Shown: piece after piece, positions 1-11,218 of the stretch
Position numbering within the stretch: position 1 is the first letter of the stretch
Layout of the letters: the number at the start of each line of letters is the position of its first letter
NCBI GenBank assembly: GCA_012064385.1
Contig: QRDG01000025.1
Coordinates: 264,392-328,391 of the forward strand
Length of the DNA: 64,000 nt
Origin: Puccinellia tenuiflora
Taxonomy: Eukaryota; Streptophyta; Magnoliopsida; Poales; Poaceae
Direction: 5' to 3'
The notes under the pieces: generated by a model
Databases searched by the model: none
The model's input: only the letters and a program-made list of their open reading frames with translations
Told to the model about the DNA's origin: nothing
Position numbers and translations under genes: made by a program

Positions 1-1480
1 AATAGGTACGTCAACAGATGAGTTGACGAAACTTAGTATCGTTGTCTATTTAAATAGCACGAATGGTGGCGCTGAATTGAGTGCGAACGCATGAAAACAA
101 ATCTAGAGTACGGAGTGCACACGATCTCTGTTGTAGTGGAATAGACCAATAAAAATGCACAAAATCATCTATAATTACAAGGTAATATAAAAAACCGGAG
201 GTGCTTATAATGGGTGATGCCCACAATAACAATGTATGAAATCAAATACGGTGGTAGTCGCGGAAGTAGACGAGCATGCTTGCCAAGTTGACATGCATGA
301 CAAACACCGTGCTTTATTACACTTAATAAAAGATAGGTGTTGGAGGGTAGACATCACATTGACTAGGATGATCAAGACCTTGGTGACATAGATCAGCAAC
401 AACGGTGGCGATCACGGTGGTGAGGGGGGGGGGGAGGCACCGCATGGTGGTACTGTCAGGGAAGGTATAGAGATCTTCGTCGTTATTGTTGCGAAGAATG
501 ACATGACGGGTCTTTAGGTTCTTCACATAGAAACCAAAGGCGTCAAACTAAAAGGAACATAAATTGTCACGAGTAAACTTACAAATAGAAAGCAAATTAC
601 GTATGATGTGAGAAACAAGGGGAAAGTGGTTAAGGTGAAAAAGAATCCATAATGGTGTGCAAAAGAGGTATGACCAGAGGAGGCAATTGACACCTTTTTC
701 CATAGTCGCCGGTGAAAAAGTCAGGATGTGCAAGGGGTGCACGGAAGGTGATATTACTGTTCTGTTCTCGTTGGTCATATGAGAAGAGGCCCCCCGAAAT
801 CTATGACCCAACCGCCTTGCCAGAGAGCGAGGTTGTTAATGGCCGCGATCAAGGCGGTGCTATCCTAGGTGGTTGAAGTATAGGACGGCAGTGTCGACAG
901 GTACAACAGTGCGGACGTTGTGTTGTACGCCTAGGGATGTGACCAAGGATGCTTGGTCCAGAGGCGTAAAACTAAACGGAATATAAATTGTCACGAGTAA
1001 ACTTACGAATAGAGAGCAAATTACAAATTACGTACGATATGAGAAACAAGGAGAAAGTGGTTAAGGTGTAATGGTGTGCGAAAAGAGCTATGACCAGAGG
1101 AGGCAATTGACACTTTTTGCCATCGCCGATGGTGACGAAGTGAGGATGTGCAAGGGGTGCACGGAAGGAGATGTTACCGTTGTCGTTGGTCATATGAGAA
1201 GAGGCCCCCCGAATCTATGACCCAACCGCCTTGCTAGAGAGCGAGGTTTTGTTAATGGCCGCGGTCAAGGCGGTACTATCCTAGGTGGTTGAAATATAGG
1301 ACGGCGGTGTCGACAGGTACAACAGTGCGGACTATGTGTTGTACGCATAGGGACGAGGACCAAGGATGCTTGGTCCAGAGGGACCAGGCTACGCCATTGG
1401 TATTTTGCATAAATACTAGAGGTGTGGCACTATTTTGGCGCGCTACTAGCAACATAGTAGCAACATACGCCTATTAGTAT
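1..1480 (-). pseudogene. Copia-type retrotransposon pol remnant
   Basis: Minus-strand frames, read from about 1300 down to 1, give successive pieces of a Ty1/copia polyprotein. First comes the segment after the aspartic protease (SSHMTNDN, then NLLSI.KFTRDN). Next is the GAG-pre-integrase region (VKNLKTR-like, then a degenerate LGHPS seen as LDHPSQ). Last is the start of the integrase core (STSGFLYYLVIIDDF) around 60-180. The pieces lie in different frames with stops between them, so the gene is dead. No LTR, RT or RNase H is in the window; the element continues beyond base 1. The gag part is not recognisable upstream of about 1480. Confidence 0.7.
541..1385. repeat. 424-bp tandem duplication inside the copia remnant
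   Basis: Two direct copies, about 541-964 and 965-1385, share landmarks in the same order: aaattgtcac (561 and 985), the block around aaggggtgcacggaagg, aagaggccccccga, and accaaggatgcttggtcc. The offset is 424 bp. Both copies cover the same post-protease segment of the copia polyprotein, so the duplication happened within the element. The copies differ by many substitutions and short indels. Confidence 0.8.
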
Positions 1481-1485
1481 TTCTG

Positions 1486-2290
1486 CACTAGTGCGGCTAA
1501 CGACTTCGAGCTAGTCTGAGGCCACCGGAGGAGATACCAGAAACCCGTGACCTCCCATACTGCCACGGTTCTCCCAATTGTCTCACCACCTTCGACTGTG
1601 GAACAACATGGATGACTTGATACCTCGAGAAGATACCCATGGTAGTAACTACCATGAACATGCATGACTTGACGCCTCCGCATGAGCCGTCGTGTGTACC
1701 ACCTGCCGACCGGACATGACTTGACGCCTCAGCAAAATACGTTGTGCGTAGCACCTACGGAGTCGGATCAAACCCGGTCCTAAAGTGGGTGGGGGCGTCT
1801 TGTATCACCACCAGGCTCGAAACTCCGTGATCCAAAAAGAGGAGGTCTCATACCATACCGCCACCAACCTTGAATTTGTGAAATAATAAGAGCACGTCCT
1901 ACACAGCCATCGACCTTGCCACACGGAGCTGAAGGCCATCAACGTGTCGAAAATCGGCCACCACATGTCCACATGACCACGGCCACGGTGTCTAGGAAAA
2001 ATGTCTTTAAAATAAGTTGTACAGTACGAGCCAAATGGGCTCTAGCTAGATTGTTTAGCGCGCGTACCCTAAACCCCTTTCACCTTAGGCCCAATAGGGG
2101 AACGAAAAAAGGGTATTCCCTCCACTGATTTTTACAAGGCATGGTCTAACCGTTCTTAGTTTAACTCTGACCTTGAATTTCTTACATTAAATTTTGTAGT
2201 TTAAAAATCACACTTCTGGTTATGTCTTTGAATTGGAAGCCAAATGTATCCATTTTTTTCACATACAAAGTAATCACTGGTCCAAGTTGG
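1486..2290. other. No gene recognised
   Basis: No convincing coding sequence. The short motif atgacttgacgcctc occurs twice (near 1665 and 1717), suggesting old repeat sequence. The short open frames here have no family resemblance that I can see. Confidence 0.5.
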
Positions 2291-2538
2291 AATATCGAAA
2301 ACGTACGCAAATCAACCATGGGGATGGGGGTAGTACTGTGAGGTGAACATGCATCCACGCACGTGCTTAGACAAAGGATTCCAGATTTGAGAGAGAAAGA
2401 GAGAGAGAATATTTACGAGAAGAGATGTTGATTCTTGGGAGCCTCCACCAAAGTGAGCTAACACGGACAAGTTCCAAATTTCCAACCAGGCAACTACACA
2501 GCCTGTGTAGAAGGTACTAGGAAAGAACACTCGGTCAA

Positions 2539-2787
2539 TCAAGCGGGCGCGCAGGCGATGCAGGCCAGGTAGAAGAAGACGGCGGAGGAGGCATCGCCAG
2601 CGGTGCCGCCGCCGCGCAGGTAGCTCCGCTTGAACCTCCCCCGCTCTCCGGCCTCGCTGCACCGCAGCAGCATCTTCCTCTTGATCGCGGCGATCGCGTC
2701 TCGGCCACCTTGCCGCCGCCGCCTCCTCCTTCTCCCCTCCGCAGCGGCGGCAGCCACGTCGCCGTCGTGCCTGAGCCTGTGCACCAT
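2539..2787 (-). CDS. Possible small arginine-rich protein (82 aa)
   Basis: An 82-aa frame starting MVHRLRHD, with an Arg run at about residues 19-25, a central basic segment (AIKRKMLLRCSEAGERG) and a hydrophobic C-terminus (VFFYLACIACAPA). I do not recognise the family. It is kept as a candidate gene because the layout upstream is orderly: a TATAAA box about 86 bp before the ATG, a good start context (gagATGG), and a CACGTG G-box about 180 bp before the ATG. High GC at third positions is typical of grass genes. An overlapping 92-aa frame (2535-2813) is the alternative reading. No homologue search was possible, so it could be a chance frame in GC-rich DNA. Confidence 0.38.
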   Translation of the reverse strand: MVHRLRHDGDVAAAAAEGRRRRRRRQGGRDAIAAIKRKMLLRCSEAGERGRFKRSYLRGGGTAGDASSAVFFYLACIACAPA

Positions 2788-2872
2788 CTCCGCACGCTAT
2801 ACGTGGATTTCACCTCGCCTCACTCTGTTTGCTGTCCGATGAGAACGAGACCGCCACACGGTTCCGTCTGCT

Positions 2873-2878
2873 TTTATA
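2873..2878 (-). promoter_or_regulatory. TATA box of the small candidate gene
   Basis: TATAAA on the minus strand within cttataaaag. Transcription would start near 2845 and leave a 5' leader of about 60 bases before the ATG at 2787. Confidence 0.4.
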
Positions 2879-2969
2879 AGCTGCCGGCCGGCGAGGCTTT
2901 GCGTCGTGCGTACGTACACCCGTGTTTTGGCCGGTGTAGGCAGATCAACTTAAAGATTCCTCCGAGAGG

Positions 2970-2975
2970 CACGTG
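2970..2975. promoter_or_regulatory. G-box/ABRE core CACGTG
   Basis: Palindromic CACGTG about 95 bp upstream of the TATA box on the minus strand. This is the core of plant bZIP/bHLH sites and would be consistent with stress- or ABA-responsive control. No binding evidence. Confidence 0.3.
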
Positions 2976-2989
2976 ACAGGGCATTCTGC

Positions 2990-3680
2990 TCATCTGCTGC
3001 ACCTGTCCAGCTGCCCTGGCTACTCCGTGCTTGCGTGCATCTGCTTTGACGTGTGGATTATCTGTGCCGATTCTGCTGATCTGGTTTCTCTGAATGTATA
3101 GTTCTGGTGGTGCATCTGAATGTTCTATAGTTCCTCCATGGATACATTGGATCGGTTCGTCTTGAGATGATGTGCTTCTACGCCTAACCGATTTGAGTAT
3201 GCTGTGGCAGGCTTCAGTTGTCGAGGCCAAGCCGTCCTAATATCCGTTGCATATGGATCGAGGCGTGGCAGAGAAACCGACAGGTAAACTAGCACGCACC
3301 GTGTTGACCTTCAGATAAAATTCGCTAGCCGATTTCAATCGATCAGGGCGAGGAAAGCTTATTCAACTCCTTCCCGTGAATGGATCATGGATTTATGATC
3401 CATCCAGGTTCCAGGGGCTCAGATCGGGGTGCACGGGCCGACCGTGGCTGCCGTAACAGTCATTAAACATGAAAATCAGATGCGGCAGTGGCATCCGAGA
3501 GAGGTCACGGCAATGGCAGTGGCAGAGGCATCCGAGGGAAACGGGGAGGGGACAGAGATCGGGATTCGGGAATATCGCGGAAGATGTGTGGCGGTCGAAA
3601 ATTTGATGAAAATTTTCGAGCTCTGCTGAATGGCAATGGTGACATCATGGCAAACGGTGGCGACGGCGAGGCGGTCTCGA
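2990..3680. other. No gene recognised
   Basis: Mixed-composition sequence without a supported gene. An open frame at 3429-3629 has no recognisable features. Confidence 0.4.
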
Positions 3681-3820
3681 GGAAATGATGGTTCCTCAGC
3701 ATGTCCACCATGGTAGCCATATGAGCGGCGCTGTTCGTCGTCCTTGCGTTCGTCGTGAAATAGTAATCGGCATCTTCAACGTGCCGAGCATGCAGAGGAC
3801 CAGAGAAAGAGTCTGCAAAT

Positions 3821-3990
3821 ATGGCGACCATCATGTCCGACAGCTCGACCATGTCCAGCAAGCTCGCCACAGCGAGGATTGTGACATTCGGGCCTCAGAG
3901 CAGCCTCCGAGTGGAGGACTACGTGGGCGGCGCCAACGCGCTGCTGAGCAAGGCGGCGGAGATCGGCCACGGCGGCGCGGTCAGCACGAC
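3821..3990 (+). pseudogene. GC3-rich gene fragment, unrecognised
   Basis: About 55 codons from ATGGCGACC show the strong third-position G/C bias of grass genes (..GGC GGC GCC AAC GCG CTG CTG AGC AAG GCG..). The bias then collapses into a short tandem duplication and an early stop at 4142. I see no domain. It may be a broken 5' end of a host gene or a fragment captured by a transposon. Confidence 0.3.
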
Positions 3991-4110
3991 GTGCTGTACG
4001 CGGATCCATTGGCCGCCCTTGTGGAATAGGCCTGCTAATCAAGACGGCGGAGATCGGCCACGGTGGCGCGGTCAGCGCGACGTGCTGCACTTGGCTCCAT
4101 GGAATGCGTC
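3950..4110. repeat. Tandem duplication of about 85-90 bp
   Basis: The string ggcggagatcggccacgg recurs at about 3954 and 4044, followed in both copies by gcgcggtcag and cgacgtgctg. The copies diverge at their ends. Confidence 0.6.
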
Positions 4111-4347
4111 GTTTTTCCGCGCTATCACCGGCGAGCCTCGTTGAGTACGGTTGAGGACGATGTGGCTGTTCTGATCGATAAAGGGGTAGTGCATTGCCCA
4201 ATATACCCCTTATGCTGAAATATATTATGCAAAACTTGGTGTAGTACTACGCATTTGGACCGTCGGATCTCTAAAATAAACAGCCCACATTCCTTTGATG
4301 CACTGTAAAAAAAACTTTTTTTAATCCTAGCTGACTGCTATCTTAAA

Positions 4348-5201
4348 GAGAAAATTCCTTATTTGACACTACCTTAAAAACGGCTTCCCTATTTGGCCCT
4401 AAAAATTCTTTTCTTCCCAATTTGACATCTAAACTTAATTTCCTTCCCAAAATGACACTCTAGTGAATTTTCAGCACTAAGTGTTAAATAGGAACATGAA
4501 AAGACTCTTTTGTCCTTGATGAATTATGTGATATAAAAAAATGAAAAGATTCCATATACCGTGCAAAACACCCCTGATCAAATTTGAGTTTTTTTCTGCA
4601 GGTGGTATGCACGTGAAGTTTGATGGTGAAAGAAAGACTAAACGACCATGTTAGATCAGAGAGTATTAAAAACACCCTGCCTATCTCCCTCACAACGCTG
4701 CTCCCTCACGACCCTGCAAGATTGGATTGGCACCAAACGATGCCAGAATCCTTTTGAATCGCTGCTGGAACCCGACTTGGCTACCCAGTGCTGCGCCTTG
4801 GCCGCCCTCCGCTGTGTCTGGGACTCCGTCCGGACCACCGCCCACGCCGCCGTGATGCCTGGGCCACCGTCGCCGTGGTGCCTGCGCCGCCCGCCCCGGC
4901 CGTACCTGGGACACCGCCGTGCCGGATCCTCTCAGCTCACGCCGACGCCGTGGTGCCTGCGCCGCCCGCCCCGGCCGTGCCTGGGCCGTCGCGTGCCGGA
5001 TCCTCTCTTGTTCGATTGGTCTCCTGTTCATTTATGGGTAATTCGGTCCAGTAAACAAATAAATGACGGAACGATGTAACGTTACAAACGGAAGTGTCAT
5101 TTTGGGAAGAAAAATAAATTTAGATGTCAAATTGGGAAGAAAAAAATTAGGGCCAAATAGGGAAGCCGATTTTAAGGTAGTGTCAAATAAGGAATTTTCT
5201 C
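4348..5201. mobile_element. Mutator-like element with long TIRs and GC-rich cargo
   Basis: Terminal inverted repeats of about 115 bp (4348-4462 and 5088-5201) start GAGAAAATTCC and end GGAATTTTCTC. They share the blocks ttatttgacactaccttaaaa, ccctatttggccctaa and cttcccaatttgacatctaaa. Flanks tatcttaaa (4339-4347) and tatcgtaaa (5202-5210) form a 9-bp target duplication with one mismatch, as expected for the Mutator superfamily. No transposase is present, so it is non-autonomous. The interior (about 4640-5030) is GC-rich and gene-like, unlike the AT-rich ends, the pattern of a Pack-MULE. Confidence 0.75.
4640..5079 (+). pseudogene. GC-rich cargo of the Mutator-like element
   Basis: An open frame of 143 codons from 4648 runs through the interior and ends inside the right inverted repeat. 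It is Pro/Arg rich and contains a near-perfect duplication of the coding block for PWCLRRPPRP at about 4876 and 4951. The source gene is not recognised. The composition contrast with the flanking inverted repeats suggests captured genomic sequence rather than a transposon gene. Confidence 0.4.
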
Positions 5202-5210
5202 TATCGTAAA

Positions 5211-5770
5211 GCGGCACGGATCGACAACATCTCATTTCAACATTATATCCAAGGGAGACAAACAAGGTGACGCACAATTTGACTAGAATGGTTGAATGTA
5301 TGTGCGTTCCATGGGATATAAAATATGTTGAGAAATGATAGACATCATAATATAACTTTGTGATCAAGATATTATATTTAATTTCCATCGCTCTTATTGT
5401 CAAATATGATGTCCATCAAAATTTCATTATACGTCGTCACGTAACACATGGCTGGCTCCCTTCCTCTTCTATAACCACTTCAAACTTTCAGTTCCTTCGT
5501 TGTGGTTGAAATCACTTTACACACTTTCTGCCCATTATTCTTATTTCGCCTTTGGTGCCGTCGTACCGTTTGATTCGCTACCACACGTCATCTTGTCCAA
5601 CTTCACCAAAATTATATGACCATAGTTCATGTGCATTGTCCATGCCCGTGCATTGCCACGAAATAACGCAAAAATTATAGATACATGATCAAATAATATT
5701 TTGTAAATGTGTGACAAACATGATGACATGTGGTTTCTATTCAAACTTCTAACGTCGACCCCTCTCTACC
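5211..5770. other. AT-rich sequence without a gene
   Basis: No coding frame, repeat or site that I can support. Confidence 0.4.
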
Positions 5771-6655
5771 CTTCCTTTGCCGCCCCTCATCAGCCAGGTC
5801 GGTCAGTAGTCTAGATCCGACAATGTGGAGACGATCCTCATTGTTCTGTTGTCCTCCAAGACGGCTAGTAGTTTCCCTCTCCGCCTCGCTCCTGGGGGTT
5901 GAGAAGTGAAGGGACTCGCCCTAGGATCGCCCCACCTCCTCTTAAATAAACCTTTCGGTATGGGCCCACCATTGGGTGAATGGACATGTGGCCTCAGCAT
6001 GTCCCCGCGGTATGCCCCCCGTATCAAAGCGAACCCTTACCGCAACCTTCGCCGCGAAGAATCGAGGCGCCACCATCAAGTGCTCTGTTAATCGCATCGT
6101 CCCGAGGAGCCTCGTGACAACACAAGGAATAAAATGTGTCCCCCACCCAACCAATTTACATCGGGATGGCGGGGACACATAATGACGGGACCGCGCAGCC
6201 AAAAAGGTTTTTCGCCCATTCGTCCACCCGGTTGAATTCGCGACCGTGCCCTCGTTAACCAGAAGGCGATATGGCCATATTCGGAAAGAAATGGTTCTAG
6301 GGACCGGCTCCAAGGAGATCTTGCCACCACAACTATTATATCCTCTGCACGCCTTGTCGAGCTCTGCGAAGGCTCGGGGGCTACTGACGGGTTTGTGAAT
6401 ACCCAATACCATTCGAAGGCAAAACTACTCCTTAGTCAGGGAAGCAGGTCTCCTTCTGTTAGAAGCCCAACCGAACATGAACTGCACCCCCTTTCGGCAA
6501 TCCGGTTTCTGACTGGTAGACTGCAATGCCCCGTCCTTCAAAGGTAGGTGGGCATATGTCGGACGCTCGCCGTACAAGTACTGGCAGGGGAATCGGGGGC
6601 GCCGCCCCACACTGCGCGCGTCGTCAGAGGTACCAACCCACGCAACCACCCCGGA
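5771..6655 (+). mobile_element. 3' end of an old gypsy-type LTR element, left part
   Basis: Non-coding sequence runs into a purine-rich stretch aaggctcgggggctac (6369-6384), followed at 6385 by TG, the normal polypurine-tract/3'-LTR junction. The LTR begins tgacgggtttgtg and is cut at 6660 by the insertion of the element at 6661-14195. No internal coding region is recognisable. Its left limit near 5771 is approximate. Confidence 0.5.
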
Positions 6656-6660
6656 CAGGT

Positions 6661-8883
6661 TGAAAGTGCATGGTTGCCCCCATGCATGGTTTTGGTAATT
6701 AATGACAATCTCTATGGACTAATATTTGCATTGAGCTATTTCTGTAGGTTGTCCATTTGTTTGCTTGTTCTCCATTTGTTGGAGTCAAGGTTAAGGGAAG
6801 AAGAAAAGTGTGTGTTGATCAAGGCTTTGTGCGGGTTGATCATCACTCAAGGCCAAGTGAAGACATGCCGAAGAGAGCATCTCCCATCTTGGTGTATGGG
6901 GGAGCATCAAGTGAATCTTCACCGAAGCGCAATCGAGGAAGGTGGTGCGTCTTGATGAGATGAAGATCGTCTTCATCGACCTCAAGTGGTTTAAGCGCAA
7001 GGCAAAGGTATGATCTTGATAGGGTTTCTATTTTACCGGTCTCATGTTGTTTAGTGAGAGACCGGGTTATAGGATAGATAGCCGTACTATCAAGAGGGGC
7101 TCTCGACCGGATTTCGTGATCGTATCGTCGTGGAGAGCACCAACCTTTGCATCCATGCAATCATCTTTATTGGTTCTTATTTGTCTCTAATCGTGGTGTG
7201 GTCTTGGTGCTTGTCATGCTCGTCATGACAAAGCTAAGTTCACCGAAAACGGTTTTCATATGTGTCTTCTTTTGCGGTTTCGGTATTGGAGATTTTGCCG
7301 GTTCATCCGTGCGGAAGATTTACCTCTTCCATTTCTTTGCAAAATCTCCATTTCTTGTTTGCCATTTTCAAAGGTTGCTTTTGTCGTCCTCTTTCCAACA
7401 AAATTGGTTTTATTTCATTCGGACTTCAATTGCAAAAGATACGGCTTTTTCGGTTTGCGAAAAGGAGCGTTGAACCTTTCCCCATTTGGTTTTATAATAT
7501 TTTCTTGGACTATGATGTTTTTCTGCATAATCTTGTTGTGCTCGTTGTGACGATTCCAACGAGTCCAAGATTATCAAAAACGGAGTTTGTGGGTGAAAGT
7601 TATTGTATTTCCGATTTGCAAATGGGAGCTTTTACCTTTCCCCATTTATTTTTATAATATATTCTTGGACTATAATGTTTCTCTGTATATTCTTGTAGAG
7701 ATTTTCGTTGCGATTCCAACAAGCCCAAGAACATCGAAAACGGAGGTCGGATGATCAAAATATGTTTGTTTTCATGTTGGATGTTTTTCTGCAGTCTGGC
7801 CAGCCCAGGCCGGGCTCAGACCGGGCCAAGGCTGGCAGCTTCGGGTTCCTGCCCAGCCAGGCCGGCCCCAGGCCGGCCCTAGGCCGGGCTGTCGGGGCTG
7901 GGAGCTTTTCTGCCCCCAACGGCCACATTTTGAGGCCCCATATAAAAGGGGCTTCTTCCCCATTGTTTCAACAAGTTTTTTCCCCTCTCTCTCCTCCATT
8001 GTTGCAAAACTTGAGAGCTCGATTCCTCCTAATCCCTTCAATGATTCTTGCCCAAATTTAGGGAAACAAGAGAGGAGATCTAGATCCACTACTCCACCAA
8101 ACAAAATCTCCTCTAAGTGAGGGGAACTCGTTGGATCTAGATTTTGGAGTTCTTGGTGTTTCTCCTTTGTTCTTCCTCCTAAATCCCTCCATAGAATTAG
8201 TTGCTTTGGTTGGATTTTGGGGAGAAGGATTTGACCACTTGATGTGATCTTCCCCTTTTGCATTAGTTGAATCGGGTTGTGCTCCCCACGGTGGTTCGTG
8301 GGATTGACGGTTGGGAGCTTGTTACTCTTGGGTCATTGGACCCTAGACGGTGTTGTGGTGATTCTTGGGAGCCTCCAATTCGGTTGTGGATGCGTGCCCC
8401 AAGCTTTGTGGTGTAAAGGCTCCGGATTCCGCCTCGAAGGATTCCGATAGTGGAAGGTGAACCAAACCTTTGGGTGCGGTTCATCGGAGAATAGGGTGAG
8501 GCCTTTGTGGCATCTTGAGTAGGCCTCTTGTGGCGAGCTCACACCCCTCCAACGAGACGTACTCCCTTAACAAGGAGGAACTCGGGAATAAATCCTCGTC
8601 TCCGCGTGCCTCGGTTATTTCTATACCCGAGCTTTTACTTATGCACTTTACATTGTGATAGCCTTCGTGCTTGAAGTTTATATCTAGCTATCACCTTGTT
8701 GCTTGCCTTGTTTAGCATAAGTTTTTGGTGCACTTTAGGTAAACCTAGAATTTTAGGTTGTTGGCTTGTTAATTTAAACACCTAGTTTTATTCCACAATT
8801 ATCAAGCCCCTAAATAGAAAAAGTGTTAATCGCCTATTCACCCCCCCCCTCTAGGCGACATCCGGGCATAGCTTGTTCTTTCA
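6661..8883 (+). repeat. 5' LTR (2223 bp)
   Basis: Begins tgaaagtgcatgg and ends ttgttctttca. A TATA box tataaaag lies at 7941-7948. The part from about 7397 to the end is repeated at 12724-14195. Confidence 0.88.
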
Positions 8884-8884
8884 A

Positions 8885-8897
8885 TTGGTATCAGAGC
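8885..8897 (+). other. Primer-binding site (initiator tRNA-Met)
   Basis: TTGGTATCAGAGC, starting one base after the 5' LTR. It matches the complement of the 3' end of plant initiator Met-tRNA, the usual primer of copia elements. Confidence 0.85.
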
Positions 8898-8937
8898 CTC
8901 GTCTCTCTTGTTTGGCTTTACCGCCTAGAGAGTAAAG

Positions 8938-11218
8938 ATGTCGTCTAGGGATTTAGTGCACAATTCCTTGTTTAGATTTAATGGCACAAATTTTAATGTT
9001 TGGAAAACTCATATGCTTAATCACTTACGGGTCTTGGACCCCAATATTGAGCGTATCTTAGATATAGGTTTTTCTCCTCCAAATGATTACGAAAGTACGA
9101 CTTTAGAGGATGAGAAAAACTTATATCTAGATGATCTAGCTTCTAATGAGTTTTGCAAATTTGTGATTATTGTAGTTTTCGAGTCAATCATGCCTCTCCG
9201 GGATGCTCATGAGCTTTGGACCAAGCTTCAAGAAAAATATGGAGTGTCCAACTCTTTTGAGGATGATTGCTCTCCCTCCACCTCCGACCGTGACGAGCTC
9301 TCGTCTTTGTCTACTTCACCAAAATGTGGTAAGCCACAAACAAATGTAATGGTGAGTAGTGATAGGCTTTGCAATATTGATAGTGAGCTCTTTTATGATG
9401 ATCTTCTATCTCTATCTTGTTGCAACGCCTCATCTTTGGACTTAAACTCTTCTAGCACTCCAAATGTCATACATGCTAGTGTTGATAGCCCTTGCATATC
9501 ATCCAAAAATTGCTTAGATAAATCTAATGATGATATGCTTGCTTTGTCTTGTTCCAATGATAAAAATGCTTGTGTTCCCTCTAACTCTTGCATGAATAAT
9601 AATGTAGAGTAAACCCAGTTAATTGTGGAACAAGATTTGAACTTGAGTAGTTCAAAAATTAATTATTCTTCTTCATCCATCACTCATTGCCTTATGGCTA
9701 AATCTTCTTCTAGTAATGACAATGGTAATGATCATGATAATGATAATATTGATGAAGAAGATGATGTGGAAAAGGTTAATGCTCTCCTACAAAATAAAGG
9801 TCTAATGATTCTTAAAGCCCTCCCTAACAATAAAAATGCTCAAGCTATTTTCTTTGAAATCATGGAGGCGCTAATTGAGCGCGGGGAGACTATTGAGGCC
9901 TTGGAAGCAAGCCTTGAAGAAAAGGGTAAGATCGAAAGAGATGATGCTATGGAAAAGGCATCGTTAGAAGATGCTCTTGAGGAAGAGCATGAGACTCGTG
10001 CTTCTCTAGAGGAGAAATTAGAATCTATCGAGGAGTCTCATAATGAAGTAATTGCTAAAATCATTAAAGAACGTGACCATGCTCATGCTAAATATAAAGT
10101 CACGAAAATGAAAATGCTAGATTAAATGATGATCTTGCCAAGTTGTCTTCCTCTATTCCTAATGTAAATGATGCTTGTGGTACTAACTCTATTTCTTGTG
10201 AAGCATCTACTTTGAAGGAGAATGTTGAGCTAAGGGCTCAACTTGAGTTACTAACTAGCAAGTATAGGGAGTTTGAAGAAAGTCATGAAAAGCTATCTAG
10301 CTCTAATAATGATCTTCTAGCGTCCTATGCTAGTCTAAAGTTAGCTCATGAGGCCCTCACCACCAAGGTAACATCTTGTGAGCCTCATGTGGATGATAGC
10401 ACAACCTTAACCAAAAATGCTATATTGCCATGTGCTATTCCTAGTAGTTCATCAACTAAACATGTTGGTACATCATGTAATGAATTACTTTCTTTGCCTT
10501 GTTGCTCTAACAATGATGCATCTACCTCCTCTAGTTCTTGTGTTATCACTAACCATGTAGAGAAAAGAGGATAGCTCAAGGCCCAAGCCACTTCTATGAA
10601 GAAAGGCTTGGAAAAGCGTCATGAAGGGAAGCGTGCACTTGACAACATGTTGAGTGTGCAACAATCCCCCAATGACAAGAGTGGACTTGGATTCAACTCC
10701 AAAAACAAGAACAAGTCCAAGGTTGAGAAGAAAAAGAAGGGCCAAGTTCAAATCAAGAATCCAGCCAACATCATTTGCTTCAAGTGCAAGCTAGAAGGGC
10801 ACCATGTCGGGATTGCCCAATGAAGAAGAAGCCTCTTAGTGAGAAGCAACTAGGAAAGCGGCCTCTTGTTCAATCTCGTGCTCAACCACGAGTTGAACAA
10901 CAGCCACCTCCTAAGAAGACTCAAGCCAATGCTCCTCAAGTTGAGGAGCCTATTAAGAAGAAGAAGAAGAAGAGTCGGTGTTGCTACCTTTGCTGTGGCA
11001 AAGGTCATTTTGCTTCTTCATGCACTAACGGTACCTCTTCCTCTCCTATCATAATTGATGATGCATATTCACTTAGGAAGGATAGAGTTGGCAATGTGTT
11101 TGCCAAGTATGTGGGAGCTCAAAGTGGTGGCAAGAAAAGCACCATTTGGGTTCCCAAGCCTATTGTGACTAACCTCTTAGGACCCAACTTGGTTGGGGAC
11201 CAACAAGCTTCAACTTGA
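8938..11218 (+). pseudogene. Copia-type Gag, decayed
   Basis: The frame starts MSSRDLVHNSLFRFNGTNF with the UBN2-type Gag signature (FNGTNFNVWKTHM, then LWTKLQEKYG near residue 95). A long Ser/Asn-rich part and a Glu-rich coiled coil (about 9860-10110) follow. Two CCHC knuckles lie near the end. The first, CFKCKLEGHH..., is split by a frameshift near 10805. The second, CYLCCGKGHFASSC, is intact at about 10981. Lesions: stop at 9610-9612, frameshift between 10120 and 10143, stop at 10572-10574, frameshift near 10805. The end (TNLLGPNLVGDQQ) is at 11218. In life it would form the particle that packages element RNA. Confidence 0.8.
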
